Positions 1 through 7,718 of a DNA stretch of 64,000 nt are shown piece after piece (position 1 is the first letter of the stretch; every line of letters begins with the position of its first letter). Source of the stretch: RGIG3178 sp942492795 (GTDB taxonomy: Bacteria; Bacillota; Clostridia; Christensenellales; QAND01); NCBI GenBank assembly GCA_942492795.1, contig OW818639.1:1364001-1428000 (forward strand), in the 5' to 3' direction. The notes under the pieces are model-generated. The model had not been told where the DNA came from, did no database searches, and saw only the letters and a program-made list of their open reading frames with translations. The position numbers and the translations under genes are program-made.

Positions 1-1
1 G

Positions 2-17
2 TTCCTCCTTCGCTTTT
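2..17 (-). promoter_or_regulatory. Shine-Dalgarno leader of a gene starting just outside the window
   Basis: Read on the minus strand this is AAAAGCGAAGGAGGAA, a strong ribosome-binding site. The same 16 bases stand before the flavin reductase gene at 560-575. The start codon it serves should lie a few bases before position 1, so a second minus-strand gene follows the flavin reductase gene out of the window. Confidence 0.65.
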
Positions 18-35
18 ATGGGTTGCTTGCCATTG

Positions 36-554
36 CTATGGTTTGAACTCCGTGTTTTCCTTTTGAAAGGTAGGGGCGTTTTTCGGCGCGCTGGCACGTC
101 TCACCGCATGATAATAGGCATAGGTCATCGGGTTGTTGTCCGTTCCCGCCATGGTATCCAAAAGACGCGCGAAGTAAACGACATGTGTCTCCATATCCAC
201 GCTGTGCAACACCTTGCATGCGATGGACCCGCAGCTTTGTGCCAAAACAGGCAAGTCATGGAAAAACACATGGTCAATGGATTCAAATTTTTTGACATCC
301 CGTCCGGAACGGTAGCCCAACATGGCAATAACGGCTTGATCTGCCTGCTCGTGAAGGATGGACAAGGCAAACATTCCCGTCTTTTGCAAAACCGTATGGG
401 TATGGTTGTTCTTATTCAAGGCAATGGAAAAGACGGGGTTTTCGCTCGTGATCTGACAGGCGGTGTTGATCATGCATCCGGTGGGCGAATCGCCGTCCAT
501 GACCCCTATGGCATACATGCCGTAGGATATGTTTCTTAGAACCGAAAGATCCAC
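36..554 (-). CDS. Flavin reductase family protein (FMN-binding split barrel)
   Basis: Predicted 172-aa cytoplasmic flavoprotein of the flavin reductase-like/FMN-binding split-barrel family, which reduces or binds FMN and passes electrons to partners. The family look is in the N-terminal stretch RNISYGMYAIGVMDGD, then the segment TGCMINTACQITSENPVFSI and the later strand GMFALSILHEQADQAVIAML. I chose the GTG start at 554 because GGAGG lies 7-8 bases upstream on the minus strand; the open frame continues further upstream, overlapping the pgk region, but has no good start there. A second gene with an identical leader follows outside the window. The electron partner cannot be told from here. The family call is firm, the substrate is not. 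Confidence 0.8.
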   Translation of the reverse strand: MDLSVLRNISYGMYAIGVMDGDSPTGCMINTACQITSENPVFSIALNKNNHTHTVLQKTGMFALSILHEQADQAVIAMLGYRSGRDVKKFESIDHVFFHDLPVLAQSCGSIACKVLHSVDMETHVVYFARLLDTMAGTDNNPMTYAYYHAVRRASAPKNAPTFQKENTEFKP

Positions 555-686
555 TGGACTTCCTCCTTCGCTTTTGTTCGCTTTGTCTTGAGTGTGGGAT
601 AAAACAAGGGTTTTGTCAATTGCGTCGACAGGAAACGCATACCAACTGTTCATTGAGCTAAATTTATCAAATTCAAGCATCTTCTC

Positions 687-714
687 TTGATTTTTTACAC
701 GCATCGGATACAAT
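687..714 (+). promoter_or_regulatory. Sigma-A-type promoter for pgk
   Basis: TTGATT at 687-692, a 16-base spacer and TACAAT at 709-714, about 70 bases before the pgk start. It lies in the divergent region between the flavin reductase gene and pgk. Confidence 0.55.
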
Positions 715-786
715 GGTAGAGGTGGCAAATTGCCCCAAACTTTCAATTTGACAACAATAATACCACATAGAAGGAGTGCAGATGTC

Positions 787-1974
787 ATGAACAAGCAGAG
801 CATTACGGACATCAAGGATTTAAAAGGCAAGCGAGTGCTGATGCGTGTTGATTTCAACGTGCCGATGGACAAAGAAGGCCATATCACCGATGAAACGCGC
901 ATCGTGGGTGCCATGAAGTCGATCGAGTATTTGTACAAGAACGGCGCAAAGGTCATTCTTTGCTCGCATCTGGGCCGTCCCGACGGGGAATTCAACCCCA
1001 AGTTCTCCCTCGCACCGGTAGCACTGCGCCTGGCTGAACTGGTGGATACCAAGGTGACCATGGCGAAGGACGTCGTCGGCGACGATGCCAAAGCCTGCAT
1101 CGCGGCGATGAAGGACGGCGAAATCGTGATGCTGGAGAACGTCCGCTTCCATAAGGAAGAAGAGCTCAACGACGCTGGTTTTTCCAAACAACTGGCTTCG
1201 CTTGCGGATGTTTATGTCAATGACGCATTCGGCACCGCGCACCGCGCACATGCATCCACGGCGGGCGCTGCAGATTACCTTCCAGCTTATGCGGGCTTTC
1301 TGATCCAAAAGGAAGTCGAGATCATGGGCAAGGCGCTGCAAAACCCAGAGCGGCCGTTTGTCGCCATATTGGGCGGCGCCAAGGTCAAGGATAAGATCGC
1401 GGTGATCACCAACCTTTTGGAGAAAGTGGATACATTGATCATCGGCGGCGGCATGGCATTCACGTTCTTGAAAGCAAAGGGCTATGAGATCGGAAAATCG
1501 CTTCTGGACGAGGGCAATATCGACTTCGCCAGAAATTTGATGGAAACTGCCCAGAAAAAGGGCGTCAAGCTGCTGATCCCGGTCGATACCGTCGTAGCGG
1601 CAGCGTTTGCCGCTGATGCGGAGCACAAGGTCGTGGATTCCGACAGCATCCCCGCCGAGTGGCAGGGACTGGACATCGGACCCAAGACATGCGCATTGTT
1701 CGCCGAAGCCATCAAAGGCGCCGGCACCGTTGTATGGAACGGACCGATGGGCGTGTTCGAGTTCCCGGCGTTTGCGCTTGGCACCAAAGCGGTAGCCCAG
1801 GCAATGGCTGACAGCGGCGCGATCACCATCATCGGCGGCGGAGACAGCGCGGCGGCGGTCGAGCAGTTGGGCTTTGGTGACAAGATGACGCACATCTCAA
1901 CCGGCGGCGGCGCTTCGCTGGAATTCCTCGAAGGCAAAGTCCTTCCCGGCGTCGCCTGCATCCCCGACAAATAA
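787..1974 (+). CDS. pgk: Phosphoglycerate kinase
   Basis: Cytoplasmic glycolytic enzyme that transfers phosphate between 1,3-bisphosphoglycerate and ADP to give 3-phosphoglycerate and ATP. The 395-aa product has the usual family length. It shows the substrate loop RVDFNVP (residues 20-26), SHLGRPDG (about 60-67), the nucleotide-binding GGAKVKDKI, WNGPMGVFE, GGGDSAAAVE and the C-terminal STGGGASLEFLEG. The ATG at 787 is preceded by AAGGAG; an upstream in-frame ATG at 730 lacks a ribosome-binding site. It is first in a glycolytic cluster with tpiA and gpmI, with a perfect hairpin between pgk and tpiA. Confidence 0.98.
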   Translation: MNKQSITDIKDLKGKRVLMRVDFNVPMDKEGHITDETRIVGAMKSIEYLYKNGAKVILCSHLGRPDGEFNPKFSLAPVALRLAELVDTKVTMAKDVVGDDAKACIAAMKDGEIVMLENVRFHKEEELNDAGFSKQLASLADVYVNDAFGTAHRAHASTAGAADYLPAYAGFLIQKEVEIMGKALQNPERPFVAILGGAKVKDKIAVITNLLEKVDTLIIGGGMAFTFLKAKGYEIGKSLLDEGNIDFARNLMETAQKKGVKLLIPVDTVVAAAFAADAEHKVVDSDSIPAEWQGLDIGPKTCALFAEAIKGAGTVVWNGPMGVFEFPAFALGTKAVAQAMADSGAITIIGGGDSAAAVEQLGFGDKMTHISTGGGASLEFLEGKVLPGVACIPDK

Positions 1975-2001
1975 ATCAACGGGACAATCTCAACCTTAAA
2001 A

Positions 2002-2037
2002 CAAATTGCCTTTTGACATTTGTCAAAAGGCAATTTG
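2002..2037 (+). other. Perfect 16-bp intercistronic hairpin between pgk and tpiA
   Basis: CAAATTGCCTTTTGAC at 2002-2017 pairs perfectly with 2022-2037 around a 4-base loop. No T-run follows on the plus strand, so a simple rho-independent terminator is unlikely. An RNA-processing or mRNA-stability element separating pgk from tpiA levels is more plausible. Confidence 0.7.
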
Positions 2038-2074
2038 AAAACTATACACAACAGAATCTTAGGAGGACAATGTT

Positions 2075-2818
2075 ATGCGCAAACCCATCATCGCCGGAAA
2101 CTGGAAAATGAACAACACCCCGGACGAAGCAAAAGTACTGCTTGAAGGCCTCAAACCGCTGATCGCGAACAACGATAAGACCGAAGCCGTCGTCTGCGTA
2201 CCTGCCATTCTGGTACAGAGCGTCAAAGAACTGATCGCCGGAAGCAACATCAAGCTTGGCGTGCAGAACATGCACTGGGAAGAAAAGGGCGCGTTCACAG
2301 GCGAAATCAGCCCGATCATGCTCAACGCATTCGGCGTGGAATACGTCATCATCGGACACAGCGAACGCCGTCAGTATTTTGCCGAAGTCGACGAGACCGT
2401 CAACAAGAAGGCGCTCTCCGCATTGGCACACGGCTTGAAACCCATCATCTGTGTAGGCGAAACCCTTGCCGAACGCGAAGCGGGCATTACGGATACACTC
2501 GTTGCCTCCCAGGTCGAAAAAGCGTTTGCCTCAATCAGCGACATCGCCAATGTGGTCATCGCCTATGAGCCCGTGTGGGCCATCGGCACCGGCAAGACCG
2601 CAACAGCGGAAGAAGCCAACCGCGTTTGCGGCATTATCCGCGACAAGATCGGCGCATTGCTTGGAAGTGAAGCGGCGGAAGCCGTCCGCATCCAGTATGG
2701 CGGCAGCATGAATCCCAAGAACGTTGCGGAGCTGATGGAACAGCCCAACATCGACGGCGGCCTCATCGGCGGCGCTTCGTTGAAGGCCGAGGATTTCTCC
2801 GCACTCGTGAACAACTGA
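2075..2818 (+). CDS. tpiA: Triosephosphate isomerase
   Basis: Interconverts dihydroxyacetone phosphate and glyceraldehyde 3-phosphate in the cytoplasm. The 247-aa protein has the normal length and carries the N-terminal AGNWKMN with the catalytic lysine, the electrophilic histidine in IIGHSERRQYF, the catalytic glutamate in AYEPVWAIGTGKTA followed by the flexible loop, and the phosphate-binding YGGSMNPKN. AGGAGG lies 8-10 bases before the ATG. Only 9 bases separate its stop from gpmI, so the two are surely co-transcribed. Confidence 0.98.
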   Translation: MRKPIIAGNWKMNNTPDEAKVLLEGLKPLIANNDKTEAVVCVPAILVQSVKELIAGSNIKLGVQNMHWEEKGAFTGEISPIMLNAFGVEYVIIGHSERRQYFAEVDETVNKKALSALAHGLKPIICVGETLAEREAGITDTLVASQVEKAFASISDIANVVIAYEPVWAIGTGKTATAEEANRVCGIIRDKIGALLGSEAAEAVRIQYGGSMNPKNVAELMEQPNIDGGLIGGASLKAEDFSALVNN

Positions 2819-2827
2819 GGTGATGCA

Positions 2828-4369
2828 ATGGCTAAAACCCTAACGGCATTGGTCATTCTGGACGGGTTTGGCCTTCGGGACGACCCGTGCATGAACGCAA
2901 TAAAGCACGCAAAAACGCCGAACCTGGACAGGATTTTTGCGAAATATCCCCATGCCGAACTGGACGCTTCCGGCATGGCGGTCGGTCTGCCCGAAGGGCA
3001 AATGGGCAACAGTGAAGTGGGGCATCTGAACATCGGCGCAGGCCGTGTCGTGTATCAGGAGCTGACCCGCGTCACCAAATCCATCCTGGACGGCGACTTT
3101 TTCCAAAACGAAGCTTTTGTCGGCGCAATGCAAAAAGCCAAGCAAAGCGGCAAAGCTTTGCACATCTTCGGCTTATTGTCCGATGGCGGTGTACACAGCC
3201 ACATCGACCACATCGTGGCTTTGGTTGAGATGGCCAAGCAGCAGGGATTGACGAACGTCTTCCTGCATTGCTTCATGGACGGCCGTGACGTACCGCCGCA
3301 GAGCGGATTGGGTTTCGTCGAGCAGCTGCAGCAGAAACTGCAGGAGATTGGTACCGGAAAGATCGCTACCGTCATCGGACGCTATTACGCCATGGACCGC
3401 GACAACCGCTGGGAGCGGGTGGAACAGGCTTACAACGCGCTGGTGGAAGGTGAAGGAAATCAGGGATCCGATCCCGTGCAGATGGTGCAAAAGAGCTATG
3501 ACGAGGGCGTGACGGACGAATTCATCAAGCCAATCGTGGTGACATCCAACGGGAAACCTGTCGCCACCATCCAAGAAGGGGACAGCATCATCTTTATGAA
3601 CTTCCGGCCCGACCGGGCAAGGGAGATCACCCGCGCTTTCATCTTCGAAGATTTTGACGGCTTCGTTCGCAAAAACGGCTATTTTAACGTAAATTATGTT
3701 TCGTTGACGCAATATGACCTGACGTTTGAGGGTAAGATTAACGTTGCCTATCACCCTGTTTTCCTCGACAATACGTTGGGAGAATACTTGGGAGAGCTTG
3801 GCAAGACGCAGCTTCGTATCGCGGAAACGGAAAAATACGCCCATGTCACTTTCTTTTTCAACGGCGGCGTTGAAAAGGAAAATCCCGGCGAGGATCGTGT
3901 TCTGATTCCGTCTTCCAAAGTCGCGACCTATGACCTTAAGCCGGAAATGAGCGCGTATGAAGTGGCGGAAGAAGCGAAAAACCGCATTCTAAGCGGCAAA
4001 TACGATCTGATGGTACTGAATTTTGCCAACCCGGACATGGTAGGGCATACCGGCATTCTGGAGGCGGCGATCAAAGCTGTTGAAGCCGTCGATGCATGTA
4101 CCGGCATCGTTGTGGACGCCATCCTGTCCGTCGGAGGAACGTGTCTTCTGACGGCGGACCACGGAAACGCCGAATGTATGTTGGATGAGGAAGGCAACCC
4201 GATGACCGCACATACCGTCAATCCCGTTCCGCTTATATACATCAGCGACACGAAGACGGGCAAAACGCTTCGCTCAGGCGGATCGCTGTGTGACATCGCA
4301 CCGACGCTTCTGGAAATTATGGGCATTGAACAGCCCAAAGAAATGACAGGCAAAACGCTTTTAGCGTAA
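2828..4369 (+). CDS. gpmI: 2,3-bisphosphoglycerate-independent phosphoglycerate mutase
   Basis: Manganese-dependent enzyme converting 3-phosphoglycerate to 2-phosphoglycerate, of the alkaline phosphatase superfamily. The 513-aa product shows VILDGFGLRDD with a metal-binding aspartate, the catalytic serine in MGNSEVGHLNIGAGR, DGRDVPP, DRDNRWERV, NFRPDRAREIT, NFANPDMVGHTG and the metal site TADHGNAE. The ribosome-binding site GAGGTGATG overlaps the end of tpiA. A strong terminator follows directly. Enolase, often next in this cluster, is absent here. Confidence 0.98.
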   Translation: MAKTLTALVILDGFGLRDDPCMNAIKHAKTPNLDRIFAKYPHAELDASGMAVGLPEGQMGNSEVGHLNIGAGRVVYQELTRVTKSILDGDFFQNEAFVGAMQKAKQSGKALHIFGLLSDGGVHSHIDHIVALVEMAKQQGLTNVFLHCFMDGRDVPPQSGLGFVEQLQQKLQEIGTGKIATVIGRYYAMDRDNRWERVEQAYNALVEGEGNQGSDPVQMVQKSYDEGVTDEFIKPIVVTSNGKPVATIQEGDSIIFMNFRPDRAREITRAFIFEDFDGFVRKNGYFNVNYVSLTQYDLTFEGKINVAYHPVFLDNTLGEYLGELGKTQLRIAETEKYAHVTFFFNGGVEKENPGEDRVLIPSSKVATYDLKPEMSAYEVAEEAKNRILSGKYDLMVLNFANPDMVGHTGILEAAIKAVEAVDACTGIVVDAILSVGGTCLLTADHGNAECMLDEEGNPMTAHTVNPVPLIYISDTKTGKTLRSGGSLCDIAPTLLEIMGIEQPKEMTGKTLLA

Positions 4370-4378
4370 AGCGTCTTC

Positions 4379-4411
4379 AAAGGGCAAAGCTTCGGCTTTG
4401 CCCTTTATTTG
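4379..4411 (+). terminator. Rho-independent terminator after gpmI
   Basis: AAAGGGCAAAGC (4379-4390), loop TTCG, then GCTTTGCCCTTT (4395-4406) and a T-rich tail. A 12-bp stem with a UUCG tetraloop ends the pgk-tpiA-gpmI unit. Confidence 0.9.
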
Positions 4412-4504
4412 TGAAAAACCGGTGTCGGGTGTCATGCTTTGCATAGAGTGCACTCCATGCACGCGCAGGTGCGCTTTTTGGTCTTTCAAGAAAGGCAGGG
4501 CGTT

Positions 4505-4771
4505 TTGTCGTACGTTTATATGGTACAATGCCGCGACGGATCGCTGTATACGGGTTATGCCGAGGATGTGATTTCCCGCGTTGCAACGCACAACGACGGG
4601 TCGGGTGCAAAATATACCCGCGGACGCATGCCTGTCACATTGGTATATTCCCAATGGGCGGAAAACCGATCCAAAGCGCAACAGATGGAGCGCGCTCTGA
4701 AGAAACTCAACAGGGCACAGAAGCTTGCGCTTTGCCAAGCGTGGGCGAAAGATGCGTGTTTGAATCCATAA
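4505..4771 (+). CDS. GIY-YIG domain protein, UPF0213/YhbQ type
   Basis: Small single-domain protein of the GIY-YIG nuclease superfamily. The N-terminus SYVYMVQCRDGSLYTGYAED has the two-strand signature with the central Y and G, followed by the helix arginine in VISRVATHNDGSGAKYTRGR and by LVYSQWAENRSKAQQMER with the helix glutamate. With the TTG start at 4505 it has 88 aa, the usual length of this family. A longer reading from ATG 4439 adds residues unlike the family, and it lacks a ribosome-binding site. The role of these stand-alone proteins is not well established; DNA repair or processing is often suggested. Confidence 0.82.
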   Translation: MSYVYMVQCRDGSLYTGYAEDVISRVATHNDGSGAKYTRGRMPVTLVYSQWAENRSKAQQMERALKKLNRAQKLALCQAWAKDACLNP

Positions 4772-4807
4772 GCCTTGTATCAAAAGATACCGCAGCATAC
4801 TCGATGT

Positions 4808-4846
4808 CCTGAAGCCCCGGCATTTCTGCCGGGGCTTCAGGTTATG
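4808..4846 (+). terminator. Strong hairpin terminator
   Basis: CCTGAAGCCCCGGCA at 4808-4822 pairs perfectly with 4827-4841 around TTTC, 36 bases after the GIY-YIG gene. The T-tail is weak (TTATGG), but the 15-bp GC-rich stem is typical of a transcript end and may work in both directions. Confidence 0.7.
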
Positions 4847-5138
4847 GAAAGCAGTTTCTGTCAGGAGGTGTGCTTCCATCCTACAATATGCCATGGACTG
4901 TGCGATTGTTACCGGAGGCGGAAAACCAAAACCGGATTGAACAATCAAGACGGGCAGTCTTCTGATGCTAAGCGCAGCGGTTTGCACAAACGCCTGTTTT
5001 TTCGAGCTTCACACCGATGGGAGACGCTTGAAAAGAAAGGTTCTTTCCTGTATCGTGTTTTCTGGGACTTCTCCCGCAGCGGCACGCATTAATAAGAACC
5101 CCCACATCATAAACCGATAACAGGATGGAGAGCATTGT
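4847..5138. other. Intergenic stretch without a convincing gene
   Basis: About 290 bases before the ZIP gene. It has an AGGAGGTG-like motif near 4863, but only a 25-codon open frame from 4889 with poor spacing. I see no recognisable riboswitch or RNA fold. It probably contains the ZIP gene promoter and leader. Confidence 0.4.
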
Positions 5139-5960
5139 ATGGTTGCATTCTTTCAAACGCTTCCGCCGGTCACCCAAGCGCTGCTCAGTTCATTGTTTAC
5201 CTGGGCGGTTACCATTGCAGGCGCGGCGATGGTCTTCTTCTTCAAAAGCGTTCAGGGCAAAATGATCAAGGGAATGCTGGGTTTTGCCGCCGGCGTGATG
5301 ATGGCGGCAAGTTTTTTCTCGTTGCTATCGCCCGCTATCGAGATGGCAAAACAACTGCAGATGAACCATTGGTTTGTCGTAGCCGTCGGCTTTTTGGGCG
5401 GTGGTCTTTTCCTGTTCGGCGTGGATAAAACGCTGCCGCATTTGCACATGGGATTCGAGCGCAACAATGCTGAAGGCTTAAAAACGCGCTGGCAGCGAAG
5501 TTTGCTGCTGATTATGGCCATCACGCTGCACAACATCCCCGAAGGACTTGCGGTAGGCGTTGCGTTCGGCGCGGCGACATTCGGCCTCGGAACGGCAAGC
5601 TTATCCGGAGCGATCGTGCTTGCCATCGGCATCGGCTTACAGAACTTTCCCGAGGGAGCGGCGGTATCCCTTCCGCTGCGCATGGAGGGTTATTCAAAGT
5701 TTCGTGCGTTTCTTTACGGACAGGCGTCGGGCATTGTCGAACCCATTGCGGCCGTGATCGGTGCAAGCGCCGTAATTGCCATGCAGTCCATCTTGCCCTA
5801 TGTGCTGGCCTTTGCAGCGGGCGCGATGATCTATGTTGTCGTGGAGGATCTGATCCCGCAAGCACAGCAAAAGGAAGACAGCGCCAGCACCGACATTGCG
5901 ACCATAGGCTGCATGGCAGGCTTCGCGCTGATGATGGTGTTGGATATAGCCCTGGGTTAG
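5139..5960 (+). CDS. ZIP family metal transporter
   Basis: Polytopic inner-membrane transporter of the ZIP family (GufA/ZupT-like branch), expected to import zinc or other divalent cations. The 273-aa protein has about eight hydrophobic helices. It carries the paired metal-site motifs HNIPEGLAVGVAFG (helix 4, about residues 128-141) and QNFPEGAAVSLPLR (helix 5, about 168-181), plus a short histidine-containing segment (LPHLHMGFE) before helix 4. The C-terminal VVVEDLIPQAQQ is also typical. The ATG at 5139 follows GGATGGAGAG. Metal specificity cannot be read from sequence. Confidence 0.92.
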   Translation: MVAFFQTLPPVTQALLSSLFTWAVTIAGAAMVFFFKSVQGKMIKGMLGFAAGVMMAASFFSLLSPAIEMAKQLQMNHWFVVAVGFLGGGLFLFGVDKTLPHLHMGFERNNAEGLKTRWQRSLLLIMAITLHNIPEGLAVGVAFGAATFGLGTASLSGAIVLAIGIGLQNFPEGAAVSLPLRMEGYSKFRAFLYGQASGIVEPIAAVIGASAVIAMQSILPYVLAFAAGAMIYVVVEDLIPQAQQKEDSASTDIATIGCMAGFALMMVLDIALG

Positions 5961-6044
5961 TCGGGCATCAAAGCGATACTTGCATAACACAAGTCGACGA
6001 ATAAATCGGTGCGAGCGCATCCGTTATACGCTGAAGAACCGGGT

Positions 6045-6083
6045 GGTTGGGGCGTATAGCGAAGAACTCGTTACGCCCCAACC
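6045..6083 (+). terminator. Hairpin, probable terminator after the ZIP gene
   Basis: GGTTGGGGCGTA (6045-6056) pairs perfectly with TACGCCCCAACC (6072-6083) around a 15-base loop. The following sequence is only moderately T-rich, so termination is likely but not certain. Confidence 0.5.
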
Positions 6084-6221
6084 AACAATGGTCCTTTTGG
6101 CTGCAATCCAATTCGGATTTGCAATCGCCGGCAATAGTATATGCAGCATATATCATGTCATACGAAACCGCGTATGCCAATCATTGTATGTTTTCGTTTC
6201 TTAAAAATTCTGGATAACCTA

Positions 6222-6250
6222 TTGACAAAAACAGCCTTCGGTGCTATTTA
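6222..6250 (+). promoter_or_regulatory. Promoter of the hsp20 gene
   Basis: Consensus TTGACA at 6222-6227, a 17-base spacer and TATTTA at 6245-6250. The predicted transcription start is just before the CIRCE element, a classical HrcA-controlled layout. Confidence 0.8.
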
Positions 6251-6260
6251 AAAAGTAGGG

Positions 6261-6287
6261 TTAGCACTCTTTATACGAGAGTGCTAG
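6261..6287 (+). promoter_or_regulatory. CIRCE operator (HrcA-binding site)
   Basis: TTAGCACTC - 9 bases - GAGTGCTAG. This matches the CIRCE inverted repeat (TTAGCACTC-N9-GAGTGCTAA) except for the last base. It sits immediately downstream of the promoter and 33 bases before the hsp20 start, so HrcA bound here would block transcription until heat or protein stress. Confidence 0.93.
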
Positions 6288-6319
6288 CACCTGGATTTTG
6301 CATAAAGGAGTTGTTGATC

Positions 6320-6766
6320 ATGGCCGGTTTGGTACCTTTTAACAGCAGGAAAAATGACTTGGCGAACACGGGATATGGCGGCTTTTACAACATGCTTGAT
6401 GACTTTTTTGCCGAGGGTTGGCCGTTTACCAGAAGCCTGATCGGCGATACGTTCAAGCTGGATGTGCGCGAGGATGAGAAAGCCTATTACGTTGAAGCAG
6501 AATTGCCCGGTGTAAAAAAGGAAGAGATCGGGGTTGTAATCGACGACGGCAGGTTGCATATCAGCGTGGAGCGATCGGAGCAAACGGAGGATAAGCAGAA
6601 GAACTATATCCACAAGGAACGGCGTTATAGCTCGATGCAGCGCAATGTTTACCTTGCGGACGCGGATGCCCAAAGCATCAAGGCAAAACTTGACAACGGC
6701 GTGTTGAGCATCACCCTATCCAAAAAAGCGAGAGAATCGACCTCCAAACACATTGAGATCGAATGA
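6320..6766 (+). CDS. Hsp20 family small heat-shock protein
   Basis: ATP-independent holdase chaperone that binds unfolding proteins in the cytoplasm and forms oligomers. The 148-aa protein has an N-terminal region with a DDFF motif, the alpha-crystallin domain from about residue 45 (FKLDVREDEKAYYVEAELPG, KKEEIGVVIDDGRLHISVER) and the domain-ending ADAQSIKAKLDNGVLSITLSK. The ATG at 6320 follows AAAGGAG; an upstream ATG at 6281 lies inside the CIRCE element and is not used. Monocistronic, bounded by a terminator. Confidence 0.95.
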   Translation: MAGLVPFNSRKNDLANTGYGGFYNMLDDFFAEGWPFTRSLIGDTFKLDVREDEKAYYVEAELPGVKKEEIGVVIDDGRLHISVERSEQTEDKQKNYIHKERRYSSMQRNVYLADADAQSIKAKLDNGVLSITLSKKARESTSKHIEIE

Positions 6767-6790
6767 CCCTTTGATCAGGTAAAATCTGTA

Positions 6791-6820
6791 CAGGCCGCAT
6801 CTGCGGCCTGTTAATTTTTT
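6791..6820 (+). terminator. Rho-independent terminator after hsp20
   Basis: CAGGCCGC pairs with GCGGCCTG (6791-6810), followed by TTAATTTTTT (6811-6820). Confidence 0.92.
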
Positions 6821-6843
6821 GGGCATGACATTGAGCGCGAAGA

Positions 6844-6872
6844 TGGACAAGCATCCGCCACTTTCGTATAAT
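6844..6872 (+). promoter_or_regulatory. Promoter of the HAD phosphatase-hprK unit
   Basis: TGGACA at 6844-6849, a 17-base spacer and perfect TATAAT at 6867-6872, 30 bases before the HAD start codon. Confidence 0.75.
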
Positions 6873-6901
6873 ATGATGGAATTGGACAGGAGAGGTTACC
6901 A

Positions 6902-7705
6902 ATGCATTATAAATTACTGGCGCTGGACATCGACGGCACGCTTTTGAATTCTCAAAAGAAAATCACGCCGCGCGTACGCGAAGCTATCCGCGCAGCTGTG
7001 GATAAAGGTTGCTTTGTGCTGTTGGCCACAGGCCGGATGTATCGCGCTATGGTTCATATCAACGAGTCGCTGGGGCTTACCATGCCGTGTATGGTCTATG
7101 GCGGCGGTCAGATCGTCAAAGACGGAGAAATCATCTACAACCGCCCCTTGAAGAGCGAGGTGGCGCATGAGGTTTTGAATTGGGCACACGACAACGGAAT
7201 GTATGCGCAGGCATACCACGGCCACGATTTTGTATTTGAGAAGGCGAACAGGTTTTCCGACGAGTATGCCGTGTTCTGTGATTTTCCCGGCGTCGAAATG
7301 CCGGATTTGAGATCGAGGATGGATCTTTTGACACCGAAAATCCTCATCATCGCAGATCCGCAAGACAATCTCCGCTACGAGAGAATGGCGCGCGAACGCT
7401 TTGGCGATATGCTGCAAATTTCAAGAAGCAAACCGATGTTTTTGGAATTGAACGATCCCGGCGCCACCAAGGGCAATGCGCTGGAGTTTTTGGCGAAGTC
7501 CCTTAACCTTAGCAGCGCCAGTTGCATTGCCATCGGCGATGCGACGCTGGATCTGCCAATGATCGAGTATGCCGGTTTGGGCGTGGCAATGGGCAATGCG
7601 GACGAATTCACCAAAAGCCGCGCCGATATCATCTGCCCCAGCAACGATGAGGATGGGGTCGCCGTTATCATCGAAGAGTATATCTTAAAAGAGGAACGGC
7701 CATAG
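6902..7705 (+). CDS. Cof-type HAD-IIB family phosphatase
   Basis: Magnesium-dependent phosphatase of the haloacid dehalogenase superfamily, Cof/YbjI-like branch, which dephosphorylates sugar phosphates and related metabolites. The 267-aa protein has motif I LALDIDGTLLNSQ (residues 6-18), motif II LLATGRMY, a IIB cap of about 100 residues, and motif IV IGDATLDLPMIEYAGLGVAMGNA. In motif IV the usual asparagine of GDxxND is leucine (GDATLD) while both aspartates remain. The gap to hprK is 13 bases, so they form an operon. Substrate unknown. Confidence 0.9.
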   Translation: MHYKLLALDIDGTLLNSQKKITPRVREAIRAAVDKGCFVLLATGRMYRAMVHINESLGLTMPCMVYGGGQIVKDGEIIYNRPLKSEVAHEVLNWAHDNGMYAQAYHGHDFVFEKANRFSDEYAVFCDFPGVEMPDLRSRMDLLTPKILIIADPQDNLRYERMARERFGDMLQISRSKPMFLELNDPGATKGNALEFLAKSLNLSSASCIAIGDATLDLPMIEYAGLGVAMGNADEFTKSRADIICPSNDEDGVAVIIEEYILKEERP

Positions 7706-7718
7706 AGAAGGAGCAACA

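Noticed and set aside
820..1893. Long open frame on the minus strand across pgk
   Set aside because: Shadow of a codon-biased gene; the plus-strand product is clearly phosphoglycerate kinase.
4439..4504. Longer N-terminus for the first GIY-YIG protein from ATG 4439
   Set aside because: No ribosome-binding site and the added residues are unlike the family; TTG 4505 gives the normal length.
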